Positions 1-9,826 are shown, counted from the first letter of the stretch. The stretch: 64,000 bases of DNA from Deltaproteobacteria bacterium (GCA_029261875.1 JAJDAL010000039.1:1-64000), one strand, 5' to 3'. Notes: generated by a model from the letters alone, not told the origin. Made by a program: numbers and translations.

Positions 1-360
1 TCCCGAACGCGCCCCCCCTCCCGCGTTACATGAAAATGAAGCACTTCACACACACTGGTATCAATATGTAGGGGGGCTACCCTCACTTTGACACTCAGCC
101 ACCCCTTCCCAGGCCGAGAAGTCAATCCTCCGCGGTTCCGAGCGGGCCTTTGTGACCGAACACGCGGATCTGAAATCGAAGCATTCGAGTGCGACCCATT
201 CTTTGGCCGCCGCCGTCGCCACGGCTGTCGGCCACGGTCGCGCATGGCCCTCGCGCGGCTCCTCGCCGTCGCGATCTCCGGAGTCCGCGCCACGGGCACC
301 GGGGCGGCCGCGGATCGATTCAAATCGGGTTTTGGGTGATCCCGCAGGGATTTGGGGAAA
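1..360. other. upstream gene-free stretch before cinA
   Basis: No convincing gene is visible in this stretch. The short open frames here have no recognisable motifs and no good ribosome binding sites. A small hairpin (GTAG, five G, CTAC) lies near base 67-79. A perfect TTGACA is present at 88-93, but no matching -10 element stands 16-18 bases downstream. The cinA promoter may lie in this stretch but cannot be placed with confidence. Confidence 0.4.
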
Positions 361-1635
361 ATGAAAGCCGAAATTCTCACGATCGGAGACGAACTGCTGC
401 GCGGCGAGATCGTCGATTCGAACAAAGCGCGAATCGCCGATCGCCTGCTCTCCCTCGACATCGAAACCCATTTTCACGCCACCGTACGCGACAACCCGGC
501 GGACATGCGCGAGGTGTTCCTGCGCGCATCCGGGCGCAGCGATCTGGTCCTGGTTTCCGGTGGGCTCGGACCGACCCGGGACGATCTGACCGCTCAGGTG
601 CTCGCGGACACGTTTGGCCGCAAGCTCGTCCTCGACGAACCCTCGTTGGCCACCCTCCGCGGTTTCTTCTCGCGTCTCGGTCGCGAGATGTCGGAGAACA
701 ACGCCAAGCAGGCTTACTTTCCCGAAGGGTCCGACATTCTCGCGAACCCGTTGGGGACGGCCCCGGGCTTCGGCATCGAGGCCGGAAAAGCGGTCATCTA
801 TTGCATGCCCGGCGTTCCCCGGGAGCTCGAGCGCATGCTCGACGAAGAAATTCTGCCGCGGGTTCGCAAACGACTCGGGGGCGGAACCGTCGTGCGCGCC
901 ACGCTGCTGCGCACGTTCGGCTTGGGCGAGTCGACGCTCGACGACGAATTGAAAGACATTGCCGCCGACGGCGAAGTCACCCTGGGTTTCCGCACGGCGT
1001 TTCCCGACAACTATTTGCGTCCGTTGGCGCGCGCTGCGAGTCTCGAGGAAGCGGATGCCAAGCTCGCCACCGTATGCGAGACGATTCGCAACCGCTTGGG
1101 GGCGCTGGTTTACGCCGAGGGCGACCAAACCATGGAGGCGGTGGTGGGGGAACTCCTGCGCGCTCAGGGCAAGACCGTGGCGGTGGCGGAATCCTGCAGC
1201 GGTGGCCTGTTGGCCGAACGCATTACGTCCGTGCCCGGGGCATCGCACTATTTCCTCGGCGGCGTCGTCGCCTACGCGAACGCGGCCAAACGCGAATTGC
1301 TGGGTGTTCCGGCAGAAGTTCTCGATTCCGACGGCGCGGTTTCGGACCGGACGGTCCGCGCCATGGCGGAAGGCGTGCGGCGGCGTTTGGGAGCGGACTA
1401 CGGCATCGCGACCACGGGCATTTCCGGGCCCGACGGCGGCAGCGAAGAAAAACCCCTGGGACTCGTCCACGTGGCTTTGGCCCAAGCAGGGGATACCCAC
1501 GCCGAGAGTTTCGTGTTCCCGCTGGATCGCATTCGCCACCGCCAGCTCGTCGCGCAGGTGGCCCTCGATTGGCTGCGCCGCGCACTGCTGGGCGTCGAAC
1601 TCCTGGCGCCGTCCATCGTTCGGGGCCGACGATGA
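361..1635 (+). CDS. cinA: CinA-family protein (nicotinamide-nucleotide amidohydrolase with N-terminal MoCF domain)
   Basis: This is a two-domain CinA protein of 424 residues, the usual size. The N-terminal molybdopterin-binding-like (COG1058) domain carries GDELLRGEIVDSN and SGGLGPTRDD. In characterised homologues this domain has ADP-ribose/CoA pyrophosphatase activity. The C-terminal PncC-type domain deamidates nicotinamide mononucleotide in pyridine-nucleotide recycling, and shows AESCSGGLLAERIT and TTGISGPDGGSEEKP. The ATG at 361 is preferred over an in-frame TTG three codons earlier because the family begins M-K-A-E-I. The stop overlaps the next start as ATGA, so cinA and thpR are probably translationally coupled. 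The role is cytosolic. Family assignment is secure. The competence role implied by the name comes from other organisms and is not shown here. Confidence 0.96.
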   Translation: MKAEILTIGDELLRGEIVDSNKARIADRLLSLDIETHFHATVRDNPADMREVFLRASGRSDLVLVSGGLGPTRDDLTAQVLADTFGRKLVLDEPSLATLRGFFSRLGREMSENNAKQAYFPEGSDILANPLGTAPGFGIEAGKAVIYCMPGVPRELERMLDEEILPRVRKRLGGGTVVRATLLRTFGLGESTLDDELKDIAADGEVTLGFRTAFPDNYLRPLARAASLEEADAKLATVCETIRNRLGALVYAEGDQTMEAVVGELLRAQGKTVAVAESCSGGLLAERITSVPGASHYFLGGVVAYANAAKRELLGVPAEVLDSDGAVSDRTVRAMAEGVRRRLGADYGIATTGISGPDGGSEEKPLGLVHVALAQAGDTHAESFVFPLDRIRHRQLVAQVALDWLRRALLGVELLAPSIVRGRR

Positions 1636-2243
1636 CGCGCGCTGCGGAGTCCACCTGCGTGCGGGCATTCTTCGGCTTGGAGGTCGGAGAGGCGGTGCGT
1701 CAGCGCGCTTTGGAAATTCGCGAGAGCGTGTGCGCCCAGGGTGAGCTCAAGGGCGTGCACTGGGTGCGCGCGGAATCCATTCATTTGACGCTGCGTTTTC
1801 TCGGCGAGATTGCCGAGACGCGCACGGCGGAACTCCTCGAGCGGGCCGGCGAAGTCCTGGACCGGGTTCGTCCGTTCGAAGCCGTCGCCCGGATGGCGCG
1901 CTACTTCCCGAGCGCGAGGCGTCCGCGCGTGCTGATCCTCGGAGTCGAGCCGCGCGCTGCGTTCGTGGGGCTAGCGCGTGCCGTCGATGAAGCCTGTGTG
2001 AAAGCGGGCTTCCCCAGCGACGAACGCAGCTTTCGTCCCCACGTCACGCTGGCACGCTTGCGCGGCGGACCGCCGCCGGCCATCCCTGCGCTCGAAGGCG
2101 CTGCGCCGGCCGAGTTTTCGGTGCGCGAAGTGGTGCTGTTTCGCAGCCAACTCGGCCGCGGCGGATCGATCTACACCCCCGTTGGGCGGAACCCATTGCA
2201 GGGCTCCGCGAGGACTCAACCCCAGTTTCAACAGGAGAACTGA
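1632..2243 (+). CDS. thpR: RNA 2',3'-cyclic phosphodiesterase (2H/LigT family)
   Basis: This 203-residue protein belongs to the 2H phosphoesterase superfamily. The two catalytic HxTx motifs are both present: HLTL at residues 51-54 and HVTL at 137-140. Family members hydrolyse 2',3'-cyclic phosphates on RNA ends to 2'-phosphates in the cytosol. The start ATG overlaps the cinA stop, and the recA ribosome binding site (AGGAG) lies inside the last codons, so the gene is wedged in a cinA-thpR-recA operon. That order is common in deltaproteobacteria-like genomes. The C-terminal tail (QPQFQQEN) is short and not conserved. Confidence 0.93.
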   Translation: MTRAAESTCVRAFFGLEVGEAVRQRALEIRESVCAQGELKGVHWVRAESIHLTLRFLGEIAETRTAELLERAGEVLDRVRPFEAVARMARYFPSARRPRVLILGVEPRAAFVGLARAVDEACVKAGFPSDERSFRPHVTLARLRGGPPPAIPALEGAAPAEFSVREVVLFRSQLGRGGSIYTPVGRNPLQGSARTQPQFQQEN

Positions 2244-2249
2244 AACGAT

Positions 2250-3341
2250 ATGGCGACTAAAACGACGGTGAAGCGAGAAGAGGGAGTGGACAATCGGCGC
2301 AAGGCGATGGACCTGGCGGTTTCGACGATCGAGAAACAATTCGGCAAAGGCTCGATTCTGACCATGAACGAAGACGCCATCGATCGCGAGATCGGGGCAT
2401 TTTCGAGTGGTTCGCCGAGTCTCGATATTGCCCTGGGCATCGGTGGGTTTCCGCGGGGGCGTGTGGTCGAGATCTACGGACCGGAATCCAGTGGGAAGAC
2501 GACGCTCGCACTGCACGCCGTGGCCGAAGTGCAGAAGACCGGCGGCGTTGCGGCGTTCATCGATGCGGAACACGCCCTCGACGTCGGGTATGCCCGGCGT
2601 CTGGGTGTTCACGTCGAAGACTTGCTGGTTTCCCAGCCCGATACGGGCGAGCAGGCCCTGGAGATCACCGACATGTTGTTGCGCTCGGGTGCCATCGACG
2701 TGGTGGTGGTGGATTCCGTGGCGGCGTTGGTCCCCAAAGCGGAGATCGAGGGCGAAATGGGGGACCACCATGTGGGCCTCCAGGCGCGCTTGATGAGCCA
2801 GGCCCTTCGCAAGCTGACGGGGACGGTGTCGAAGTCGAACGCCACGGTGATCTTCATCAATCAGATTCGCATGAAGATCGGTGTGATGTTCGGGAATCCT
2901 GAAACCACGACCGGTGGCAATGCGCTCAAGTTCTACTCTTCCGTGCGCCTGGACGTGCGGCGGATTGGGGCCATCAAGGACAGTGAGCAGGTGGTGGGAA
3001 GTCGCACGCGGGTCAAGGTGGTGAAGAACAAGGTGGCGCCGCCGTTCCGCCAGGCGGAGTTCGACATCCTCTACAACCACGGCATCTCCGTCGAAGGCGA
3101 CTTGCTCGACCTGGCGAGCGAATCCGGCATCGTGGAAAAGAGCGGTGCTTGGTATTCCTATGAAGGCGAGCGGATTGGGCAGGGGCGTGAAAATGCGCGT
3201 CGCCTTCTGGTGGAAAACCCCGACATTCGCGAGAGCATCGCGGACAAGGTGTACGCGGAGAAGGGATTGAAGCGCCAGGCGCCCGCCCGCGTGGAAGAAA
3301 AGGCCGAAAAAGTCGAGGCCGGGGACGCCAAAGAAGCCTGA
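2250..3341 (+). CDS. recA: Recombinase RecA
   Basis: RecA forms ATP-dependent filaments on single-stranded DNA, catalyses strand exchange and triggers LexA self-cleavage. The 363-residue length is normal. Walker A (GPESSGKTT) is at residues 77-85, the Walker B strand reads [15 protein letters not shown], and the L2 DNA-binding loop contains [15 protein letters not shown]. The C-terminus ends in the usual charged, Glu/Lys-rich tail. ATG at 2250 follows an AGGAG that lies in the end of thpR. No LexA operator could be recognised nearby, so SOS control cannot be claimed from the sequence; any damage-inducible promoter would have to lie farther upstream. Confidence 0.99.
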   Translation: MATKTTVKREEGVDNRRKAMDLAVSTIEKQFGKGSILTMNEDAIDREIGAFSSGSPSLDIALGIGGFPRGRVVEIYGPESSGKTTLALHAVAEVQKTGGVAAFIDAEHALDVGYARRLGVHVEDLLVSQPDTGEQALEITDMLLRSGAIDVVVVDSVAALVPKAEIEGEMGDHHVGLQARLMSQALRKLTGTVSKSNATVIFINQIRMKIGVMFGNPETTTGGNALKFYSSVRLDVRRIGAIKDSEQVVGSRTRVKVVKNKVAPPFRQAEFDILYNHGISVEGDLLDLASESGIVEKSGAWYSYEGERIGQGRENARRLLVENPDIRESIADKVYAEKGLKRQAPARVEEKAEKVEAGDAKEA

Positions 3342-3493
3342 ATCTATCCTCAGGAACCGGCAAGAAACGCTCGAGTGCGGCGCCAACGCTCGAAGCGGGT
3401 CCGGTCGAGGGGCAGTTCAAGAGGGCTTCGCAGACGGTCGAAACACCCGGAGGGTGAGTGTGCATTCCCGCCACTCCCTTTCGGGTGTCGACC

Positions 3494-4675
3494 ATGGCGT
3501 TTGATCTGAACGAGCTGCTGAAGATTGCGGTCAAGGGTGGGGCTTCGGACATCCATCTGAAGGCCGGCTTGCCGCCGATGTTTCGCGTCGACGGTCTGTT
3601 GGTCCCGTTGAAGACCGGCGAGCGCATGTCACCCGATGAAGTCAGTCGGCTTGGCTTCGATCTCATGAATCCCGCCCAGCGCCAGAAATTCGAAGCGCAG
3701 CACGAATGCGACCTCGCCTACGGGATCTCCGGCATCGGCCGCTTCCGCGTCAACGTGTTTCAACAGCGCGGGACCATCGGCGTTGTGTTCCGCGTCATCC
3801 CCTTCGTGGTGAAGACCATCGAACAGCTCACGCTTCCCAAGGTGATCGAGACCATCGCCATGGAACAGCGGGGTCTCGTGTTGGTCACCGGTACCACGGG
3901 TTCCGGTAAGTCGACCTCCTTGGCCGCCATGGTGGACCACATCAACGCCAACCGAACCTGTCACATCATGACGATCGAGGATCCCATCGAGTTCCTGATT
4001 CGAGATCGCCGTTCGCTGATCAATCAACGCGAGATCGGTGTCGACACCGACAGCTTCGCCCACGCCCTGCGGGCCGCCCTGCGCCAGGACCCGGACGTGA
4101 TTCTGGTGGGTGAGATGCGGGATTTCGAGACGATCCAAACGGCGCTGGTCGCGGCCGAAACCGGCCACCTGGTCATGAGTACGCTCCATACGCTGGATGC
4201 CGCCGAGACCGTGAATCGCATCATCTCGGTCTTTCCGCCCCACCAGCAGAAGCAGATTCGGCTGCAAATCACCGCCGTGCTGAAAGCGGTGGTTTCCCAG
4301 CGGCTGGTGCCCCGGGCAGACGGCAAAGGCCGGGTTCCCGCCCTCGAGATTCTGCGCACCACGGCGCGGGTGCGCGAATGCATTGCGGACAAGGAACGCA
4401 CCAAGGAACTCCACGACGCCATCGCCAAGGGCTTCACCACCTACGGGATGCAGACCTTCGACCAATCGCTCATGCATCTCGTGAAGCAGGGGCTCGTCAC
4501 CTACGAAGAGGCGATGAAGCAAGTCTCCAACCCCGACGATTTCGCCCTGCGATTCCGCGGCATTTCGTCCACGTCCGACGGCACCTGGGACGACTTCGAC
4601 GGGGACGGCGAACCGGCCGAGGCCGAGGAAGTCGAGCTCGAGGAGAGCACGCCGTTGAAAGTCGATCGCTTCTAG
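3494..4675 (+). CDS. pilT: Type IV pilus twitching motility ATPase PilT
   Basis: PilT is the hexameric cytoplasmic ATPase that powers pilus retraction. The N-terminal PAS-like part carries GASDIHLKAGLPP. Walker A (GTTGSGKST) is at residues 133-141, the Walker B region reads DPDVILVGEMRD, and the His box reads TGHLVMSTLHT. A roughly 40-residue acidic C-terminal tail follows the family core. ATG at 3494 fits family N-termini. A GTG at 3458, in the same frame, has a better GGAGG just upstream and would add 12 residues, so the start is uncertain. No other pilus genes lie in the window. Position between recA and alaS is typical of deltaproteobacteria-like genomes. Confidence 0.93.
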   Translation: MAFDLNELLKIAVKGGASDIHLKAGLPPMFRVDGLLVPLKTGERMSPDEVSRLGFDLMNPAQRQKFEAQHECDLAYGISGIGRFRVNVFQQRGTIGVVFRVIPFVVKTIEQLTLPKVIETIAMEQRGLVLVTGTTGSGKSTSLAAMVDHINANRTCHIMTIEDPIEFLIRDRRSLINQREIGVDTDSFAHALRAALRQDPDVILVGEMRDFETIQTALVAAETGHLVMSTLHTLDAAETVNRIISVFPPHQQKQIRLQITAVLKAVVSQRLVPRADGKGRVPALEILRTTARVRECIADKERTKELHDAIAKGFTTYGMQTFDQSLMHLVKQGLVTYEEAMKQVSNPDDFALRFRGISSTSDGTWDDFDGDGEPAEAEEVELEESTPLKVDRF

Positions 4676-4700
4676 GGGGCTGCACCCCCACTCTCCTCGC

Positions 4701-4706
4701 TATAGT
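4701..4706 (+). promoter_or_regulatory. putative -10 element (TATAGT) for alaS
   Basis: TATAGT (5 of 6 consensus) ends eight bases before the alaS ATG, and there is no Shine-Dalgarno sequence in between. If used, transcription would begin at or next to the start codon, giving a leaderless mRNA. No clear -35 is visible. Confidence 0.4.
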
Positions 4707-4714
4707 CTTCTCCG

Positions 4715-7360
4715 ATGACAGCACCCCAATCCGGACGCGACATCCGTGAAGCGTTTCTGAACTATTTCGAGAAACGCGACCACCGCCGGGTGGCGAGTTC
4801 GTCCCTCGTGACCGAGGGCGACCCGACCCTGTTGTTCACCAACGCGGGAATGGTCCAATTCAAACGCACGTTTCTCGGCGAAGAAGCCCGCGATTACAAG
4901 CGTGCATGCACTTCCCAGAAGTGCATGCGGGTATCGGGCAAGCACAACGATCTCGAGAACGTAGGTCGCACCCCGCGCCATCACACCTTCTTCGAGATGC
5001 TCGGCAATTTTTCCTTTGGCGATTATTTCAAGGAAGAAGCAGTCGAGATGGCTTGGGAGCTCGTGACCGACACACTCGGTATTGCGCCGGAACGGCTGGT
5101 GGCCAGTGTCTTCCGGGAAGACGACGAAGCCTTCGGGATTTGGCGCGATCGCATCGGACTACCGGAGTCGAAGATCTATCGCCTGGACGAGAAGGAGAAC
5201 TTCTGGTCCATGGGCGACACGGGTCCTTGTGGGCCGTGCTCGGAAATCCATGTGGATTTCGGCGCCAAAGGCGATCACGACACATGCGATCCCTCCTGCG
5301 ATTGCGGCCGCTGGCTCGAAATCTGGAATCTCGTGTTCATGCAATTCAGCCGCGACGCCAACGGCAAGATGGATCCCCTACCCAAACCCTCCATCGATAC
5401 CGGCGCCGGACTCGAACGATTGACCTGCGTTCTGCAAGGCGCCACTTCCAACTACGGAACCGACTTGTTCATTCCGATCTTGGCGCGGGCCCAGGAACTC
5501 TCCGGCGTGTCCTTGGGGCAGGAACCGGAGAAAGACGTTTCGCTTCAGGTGGTCGCCGATCACGCGCGCGCCTGTACGTTTCTGATTGGAGACGGGGTCC
5601 TGCCCGCCAATGAGGGGCGGGGCTATGTGCTGCGCCGCATCCTGCGGCGGGCGGCACGCCACGGCGTTCTGTTGGGTCTGGAGCGGCCGTTCCTCCACCA
5701 GGTGGCGGATGTGGTGATCGACGAAATGTGCGGTGCCTATCCCGAGATCGCCGAGCGCCGCGCCTTCATCACCGGGCGCATCGAACGCGAAGAAGAGCGT
5801 TTTCTCGAGACGCTCTCCAAGGGCCTGGCGCTTCTCGAAGAGGAAATCCGCCAACGCCAAGACAAGCGCGATGCCAGTCTTCCGGGCGACGTGGCGTTCC
5901 GCTTGTACGACACGTTCGGTTTTCCCCTGGATCTGACCGAAGACATCTTGCGCGATCGCGGAATGGGGATCGACCGCGCGGGCTTCGACGCCTCCATGGA
6001 GGAACAGCGCACGCGTGCGCGGGCCGCATGGAAGGGCAGCGGGGACGCGCGCGTGGACGTGGTTTACGGGGAGTTGGACGCCCAACTCGCCAGCGAATTT
6101 CGCGGCTACGAAAGCCTGACGGAAACCTCGACCGTCGATGCTTTGCTCGTGGATGGTGCGCGCGCAAAGACGGCGTCCGAAGGACAGCCGGTCGAAATCG
6201 TGACGGCCGTGACTCCCTTCTACCCCGAAGGCGGCGGTCAGGTGGGGGACCGCGGGCGCGCGACGACGGAGTCCGGCGAGATCGAGATCGAGTCGGCCCA
6301 GAAACCGCTCGGCAACCTCATCGTGCATCGCGGGCGCGTCGTGCGCGGAGAGGTGAGCGAAGGCGAAACCGTCGAACTGGAAGTCGACGCGCGTGCGCGC
6401 GCTGCGACCGTGCGCAATCACTCCGGGACCCATCTCCTGCACGCGGCTCTGCGCAAAGTGCTCGGCCCCCAGGCGGTACAGAAGGGATCGCTCGTCGCCC
6501 CGGATCGCCTGCGCTTCGACTTTACCCACGACTCGCCGCTCACCCGAGACGAGATTGCCCAGATCGAAGATTTTTCGAACGAGTGGATCGAGGAGAACGC
6601 CGCCGCGGAGATCCGACAACTCCCCTACGCCGAGGCCATTGCGGCCGGTGCCATGGCGATGTTCGAAGAGAAGTACGGCGACCAGGTGCGTGTGGTTTCT
6701 TTCGGCGAAGCCTCGACGGAACTCTGCGGAGGGACCCACGCCAAGGCCGCCGGTGACATCGGCTTCTTGAAAATCTTGTCGGAGACGGGAATCGCGGCCG
6801 GGGTACGGCGCATCGAGGCGCTTACCGGGATGGGGGCGCTCGCCCATGTGCGGCAGCAGGAGCAGGCCCTCGACGACGTGGCGCAGAAGTTGAAGTCCGC
6901 GCCTTCCGAAATTCCCGAGCGCATCGAGAAGCTGCTCGAGGAACGTCGCGCCCAGGATCGCGAGATCGAGAAGCTGCGCGCGGCGGCGCGCGGTGCAGCT
7001 TCCGGTGGCTTGCTCGACCAGGTCCGGGAGATTGGTGGCGTTCGCGCGCTCGCGGCGCGTGCCGAAGGCGCCCAAGCGAAGGAGCTTCGCAATCTCGTCG
7101 ACGACCTCCGCGCCAAGCTCGAGAGTGGGGTCGTGTTGCTGGTGGCCGAATCCGAGGGACGCGTTTCGCTCGCGCTGGGGGTCACGCCGGATTTGACGAA
7201 ATCGCACCCGGCCGGAGAACTCGTGCGCGAGGTGGCGGGAATCGTCGGAGGCAAAGGCGGTGGGCGCCCGGATTTCGCCCAGGCGGGTGGCAAGGATGCC
7301 GCGAAGATCGATGCGGCCATCGCGCGTTTCTACGAGCTACTCGAAGAAAAATCTTCATGA
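4715..7360 (+). CDS. alaS: Alanine--tRNA ligase
   Basis: AlaRS charges tRNA-Ala and hydrolyses mischarged Ser/Gly-tRNA-Ala. At 881 residues it is full length. The catalytic class II core is N-terminal. The editing site appears as NHSGTHLLH, with H569 and H573, and as CGGTH, with C671 and H675; together these form the zinc-binding HxxxH...CxxxH set. A heptad-rich linker and a DHHA1-type C-terminal domain ending in GGKGGGRPDFAQAGG complete the protein. It is cytosolic and essential. Its stop overlaps the ispG ATG by four bases (ATGA), so the two genes are probably co-translated. Confidence 0.99.
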   Translation: MTAPQSGRDIREAFLNYFEKRDHRRVASSSLVTEGDPTLLFTNAGMVQFKRTFLGEEARDYKRACTSQKCMRVSGKHNDLENVGRTPRHHTFFEMLGNFSFGDYFKEEAVEMAWELVTDTLGIAPERLVASVFREDDEAFGIWRDRIGLPESKIYRLDEKENFWSMGDTGPCGPCSEIHVDFGAKGDHDTCDPSCDCGRWLEIWNLVFMQFSRDANGKMDPLPKPSIDTGAGLERLTCVLQGATSNYGTDLFIPILARAQELSGVSLGQEPEKDVSLQVVADHARACTFLIGDGVLPANEGRGYVLRRILRRAARHGVLLGLERPFLHQVADVVIDEMCGAYPEIAERRAFITGRIEREEERFLETLSKGLALLEEEIRQRQDKRDASLPGDVAFRLYDTFGFPLDLTEDILRDRGMGIDRAGFDASMEEQRTRARAAWKGSGDARVDVVYGELDAQLASEFRGYESLTETSTVDALLVDGARAKTASEGQPVEIVTAVTPFYPEGGGQVGDRGRATTESGEIEIESAQKPLGNLIVHRGRVVRGEVSEGETVELEVDARARAATVRNHSGTHLLHAALRKVLGPQAVQKGSLVAPDRLRFDFTHDSPLTRDEIAQIEDFSNEWIEENAAAEIRQLPYAEAIAAGAMAMFEEKYGDQVRVVSFGEASTELCGGTHAKAAGDIGFLKILSETGIAAGVRRIEALTGMGALAHVRQQEQALDDVAQKLKSAPSEIPERIEKLLEERRAQDREIEKLRAAARGAASGGLLDQVREIGGVRALAARAEGAQAKELRNLVDDLRAKLESGVVLLVAESEGRVSLALGVTPDLTKSHPAGELVREVAGIVGGKGGGRPDFAQAGGKDAAKIDAAIARFYELLEEKSS

Positions 7361-9348
7361 AACCCTACGTCGCCGACCCTTTTCGGCCGGTGCGTCGGCG
7401 CACGCGTGAAGTTCGGGTCGGCGATGTCGGGCTCGGGGGGGCGAATCCCATCCGCGTCCAGTCCATGACGACGACCGACACCCGCGACGTGGTGGCGACC
7501 GCGGCGCAGATCGAACGCCTTGCGGACGCGGGCTGTGAGATCGCGCGCATCACGGTTCCCTCGATCCGCGAGGCGGAATGTTTGCCGGCCCTGCGCGCAG
7601 AACTCGAGCGGTTGGGCGTCTCGATTCCGCTGGTCGCCGATATCCACTTCACCCCCAATGCCGCGCTGATCGCGGCGGACCACGTGGAGAAAGTCCGAAT
7701 CAACCCGGGGAACTACGCGGACAAGAAACGTTTCGAAGTGCGTGAATACAGCGACGCCGAGTACGGCGAAGAACTCGCGCGCGTGGCCGAACGCTTCCTT
7801 CCGTTGGTGGAGCGGTGTCGCGAGAATGGCCGCGCCATGCGGATCGGAACCAATCACGGATCGCTTTCGGATCGCATCCTCAATCGCTTCGGCGACACAC
7901 CGCGGGGTATGGTGGAAAGCGCCTTGGAATTTCTGGATGTGTGCGAAGCCCACGACTTTCGCGACATCGTGTTCAGCATGAAGGCCAGCAATCCCCAAGT
8001 CGCCATCCAGGCCTACCGCCTGTTGGCGGCGCGCTTGGAAGAGCGGGCGCCGGGAGCGCCCAGCTATCCCTTCCACGTGGGCGTGACCGAGGCCGGCGAC
8101 GGGGTCGACGGTCGCGTCAAGTCGGCGATCGGGATCGGCGCGCTGCTCGAAGACGGTCTCGGCGACACCGTACGCGTGTCGTTGACCGAAGACCCGGTGC
8201 GCGAGATTCCCGTGGCACAGGCCTTGGCGCGGCCCTACGCGGAGTTTCCCGAGAACGCGCACGGCGTCGCGTTCGGCACTCCCTTCGTTGCGAACTTCTA
8301 CGAGCACGCGCGTCGGGAAACGCTGCCTGTGCGCTGTGGAGACATCGAACTGGGTGGGGAGCATCCGGTTCGCGCGGAGATCGATCTCGGCGCGATGCCC
8401 GAGAACCCCCAGCTGGCGGCTGAAGAGTGGAAGAACGCACTGGCGCGCGTGGATTCGCTGGCCTGCGAAGGCATACACGTGAGCGCCCGGGACGTGCACG
8501 ACCTCGCGCGAGCCGAGCGACTTCGCGCTGCGCTCGCGCCGCTGCCCTTGATCGTACGCGCGACTGCGGAGTGGGTGTTGGCGTCGGAGCCCGCGGCGGA
8601 TCGGCTCGCGATTGCGGTGGAGGAGCCGAGCACGGCTTTGCGGCGCGTGGCGGAATTCGCGGCTTCGCGGAAAATCCTCGTCGAGTGGAGCGTGCGGGTC
8701 GACAACGTCAACCAGATGGCCGGGCGAGTCGATGCGGTTCTCGAAGCCGTCGAGGGTTTGGAAGTCGCTCAACTCTTCTCCGTCCAAGCCCCCCAGCCCG
8801 TTCACGCCACGCGCGCTCTGGTGAGCTGTCTGCGGGCCCGGTCGTGCGCGGCGCCGATCCTTTTGCGCGGCGCCTGGCCAAGCGGGCTCGACGAAGATGA
8901 ACGGGTGACGCGGGCCGCAACGACGGTAGGGGCGCTCTTGTGCGACGGTATCGGGGACGCGGTCGTGCTCGGACCCATCGATGCGCCCGCGCGCGGAATC
9001 GATTGCGTCTACCGAATCTTGCAGGGCGCGCGACAGCGAACCTCCTGGACGGAATTCATCTCCTGCCCGTCTTGCGGGCGCACGCTGTTCGACCTCGAAG
9101 AAACCACCGAGCGCATCAAGAGCCGCACCGGCCACCTGAAGGGTGTGAAGATCGCCATCATGGGCTGCATCGTGAATGGACCCGGCGAGATGGCGGATGC
9201 GGACTTCGGTTACGTGGGATCCGGTCCGGGGCGCGTCAACCTCTACGTCGGCAAGGACGTGGTGTTGCGCAACGTCGCCGAAGCCGAGGCCGACGATCGC
9301 CTCGTGGATTTGATTCGCGACCACGATCGCTGGATCGATCCGGTCTGA
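7357..9348 (+). CDS. ispG: 4-hydroxy-3-methylbut-2-en-1-yl diphosphate synthase, long form
   Basis: IspG (GcpE) reduces methylerythritol cyclodiphosphate to HMBPP in the MEP isoprenoid pathway using a [4Fe-4S] cluster. The N-terminal TIM barrel starts with GGANPIRVQSMTTTDT. The cluster ligands lie at the C-terminus: C570 and C573 in CPSC, C604 in MGCIVNGPGE, and E611, matching the spacing of the E. coli ligands. At 663 residues it is the long form, with a domain of roughly 270 residues inserted between barrel and cluster domain. That architecture is known from plants, Chlamydia and Bacteroidetes, whereas the E. coli type is about 370 residues. The inserted domain lacks obvious motifs. Confidence 0.97.
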   Translation: MKPYVADPFRPVRRRTREVRVGDVGLGGANPIRVQSMTTTDTRDVVATAAQIERLADAGCEIARITVPSIREAECLPALRAELERLGVSIPLVADIHFTPNAALIAADHVEKVRINPGNYADKKRFEVREYSDAEYGEELARVAERFLPLVERCRENGRAMRIGTNHGSLSDRILNRFGDTPRGMVESALEFLDVCEAHDFRDIVFSMKASNPQVAIQAYRLLAARLEERAPGAPSYPFHVGVTEAGDGVDGRVKSAIGIGALLEDGLGDTVRVSLTEDPVREIPVAQALARPYAEFPENAHGVAFGTPFVANFYEHARRETLPVRCGDIELGGEHPVRAEIDLGAMPENPQLAAEEWKNALARVDSLACEGIHVSARDVHDLARAERLRAALAPLPLIVRATAEWVLASEPAADRLAIAVEEPSTALRRVAEFAASRKILVEWSVRVDNVNQMAGRVDAVLEAVEGLEVAQLFSVQAPQPVHATRALVSCLRARSCAAPILLRGAWPSGLDEDERVTRAATTVGALLCDGIGDAVVLGPIDAPARGIDCVYRILQGARQRTSWTEFISCPSCGRTLFDLEETTERIKSRTGHLKGVKIAIMGCIVNGPGEMADADFGYVGSGPGRVNLYVGKDVVLRNVAEAEADDRLVDLIRDHDRWIDPV

Positions 9349-9355
9349 CGCGAAA

Positions 9356-9826
9356 CTATCCGTTCTGAAAAATTTGCAGCCAGCGCAAGGCTTCGGACCC
9401 GGCGAAGAGCGAATGGTCCGCACCGAGGAAGGTCGTCCCCAGGCTCAGCAAGAGGGTCGCCGCCAGGGCGCCTTCGGCGGCTCCGAGAATTCCCCCGGCG
9501 AGGCGGTCGGCGAAACCCAGGCCCGCGGCCTTCACCCCGCGTTGCATCATCCGGCTCACTAGCGTGACGGCGATGATCACCCCCACCACGATGGCCGCAC
9601 CCGACAACCCACGGGCGACCAGGGGATTGAGGTCGCTTCCGGCGGGACCGTTGACCCAACCCGCCAGGCTGTCGGTGTAGAGCCAGGCGAGAATGCACGC
9701 GCCGCCCAGGGCCAGGATCGAGAACGCCTCGCGGACCAGGCCCAGGAAGAGCCCGCGCAAGATCGCGATCGCCAAGATGGCGATCACGACCCAATCCACT
9801 CCGGTCAATTGGGGCACTTCTTCCAA
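9356..9826 (-). CDS. cvpA: CvpA family membrane protein
   Basis: This 156-residue inner-membrane protein has about four hydrophobic segments and the CvpA-type N-terminus (DWVVIAILAIAILRGLFLGL). CvpA was named for colicin V production in E. coli and has been linked to envelope integrity; its molecular activity is not settled. A glycine-rich middle and the FADRLAGGILGAAEGAL stretch are typical of the family. It converges on ispG with only seven bases between the stops. It is divergent from the FAD oxidoreductase, with 53 bases between the starts. Confidence 0.85.
   Translation of the reverse strand: MEEVPQLTGVDWVVIAILAIAILRGLFLGLVREAFSILALGGACILAWLYTDSLAGWVNGPAGSDLNPLVARGLSGAAIVVGVIIAVTLVSRMMQRGVKAAGLGFADRLAGGILGAAEGALAATLLLSLGTTFLGADHSLFAGSEALRWLQIFQNG

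Noticed and set aside
88-93. Perfect TTGACA as -35 of a cinA promoter
   Set aside because: No -10-like hexamer 16-18 bases downstream and the distance to cinA is large.
61-1668. Long open frame on the minus strand across cinA
   Set aside because: It mirrors the cinA gene. In GC-rich DNA the opposite strand of a real gene often lacks stops. It has no ribosome site and low-complexity residues.
3458-3493. 12-residue N-terminal extension of PilT from a GTG
   Set aside because: The GTG has a good GGAGG, but family N-termini match the ATG at 3494. Kept as an alternative only.
5378-7207. 609-codon minus-strand frame inside alaS
   Set aside because: Antisense shadow of alaS, which has complete catalytic and editing motifs on the plus strand.
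7330-9423. 697-codon minus-strand frame across ispG
   Set aside because: Shadow of ispG; the plus-strand protein has all cluster ligands at the right spacing.
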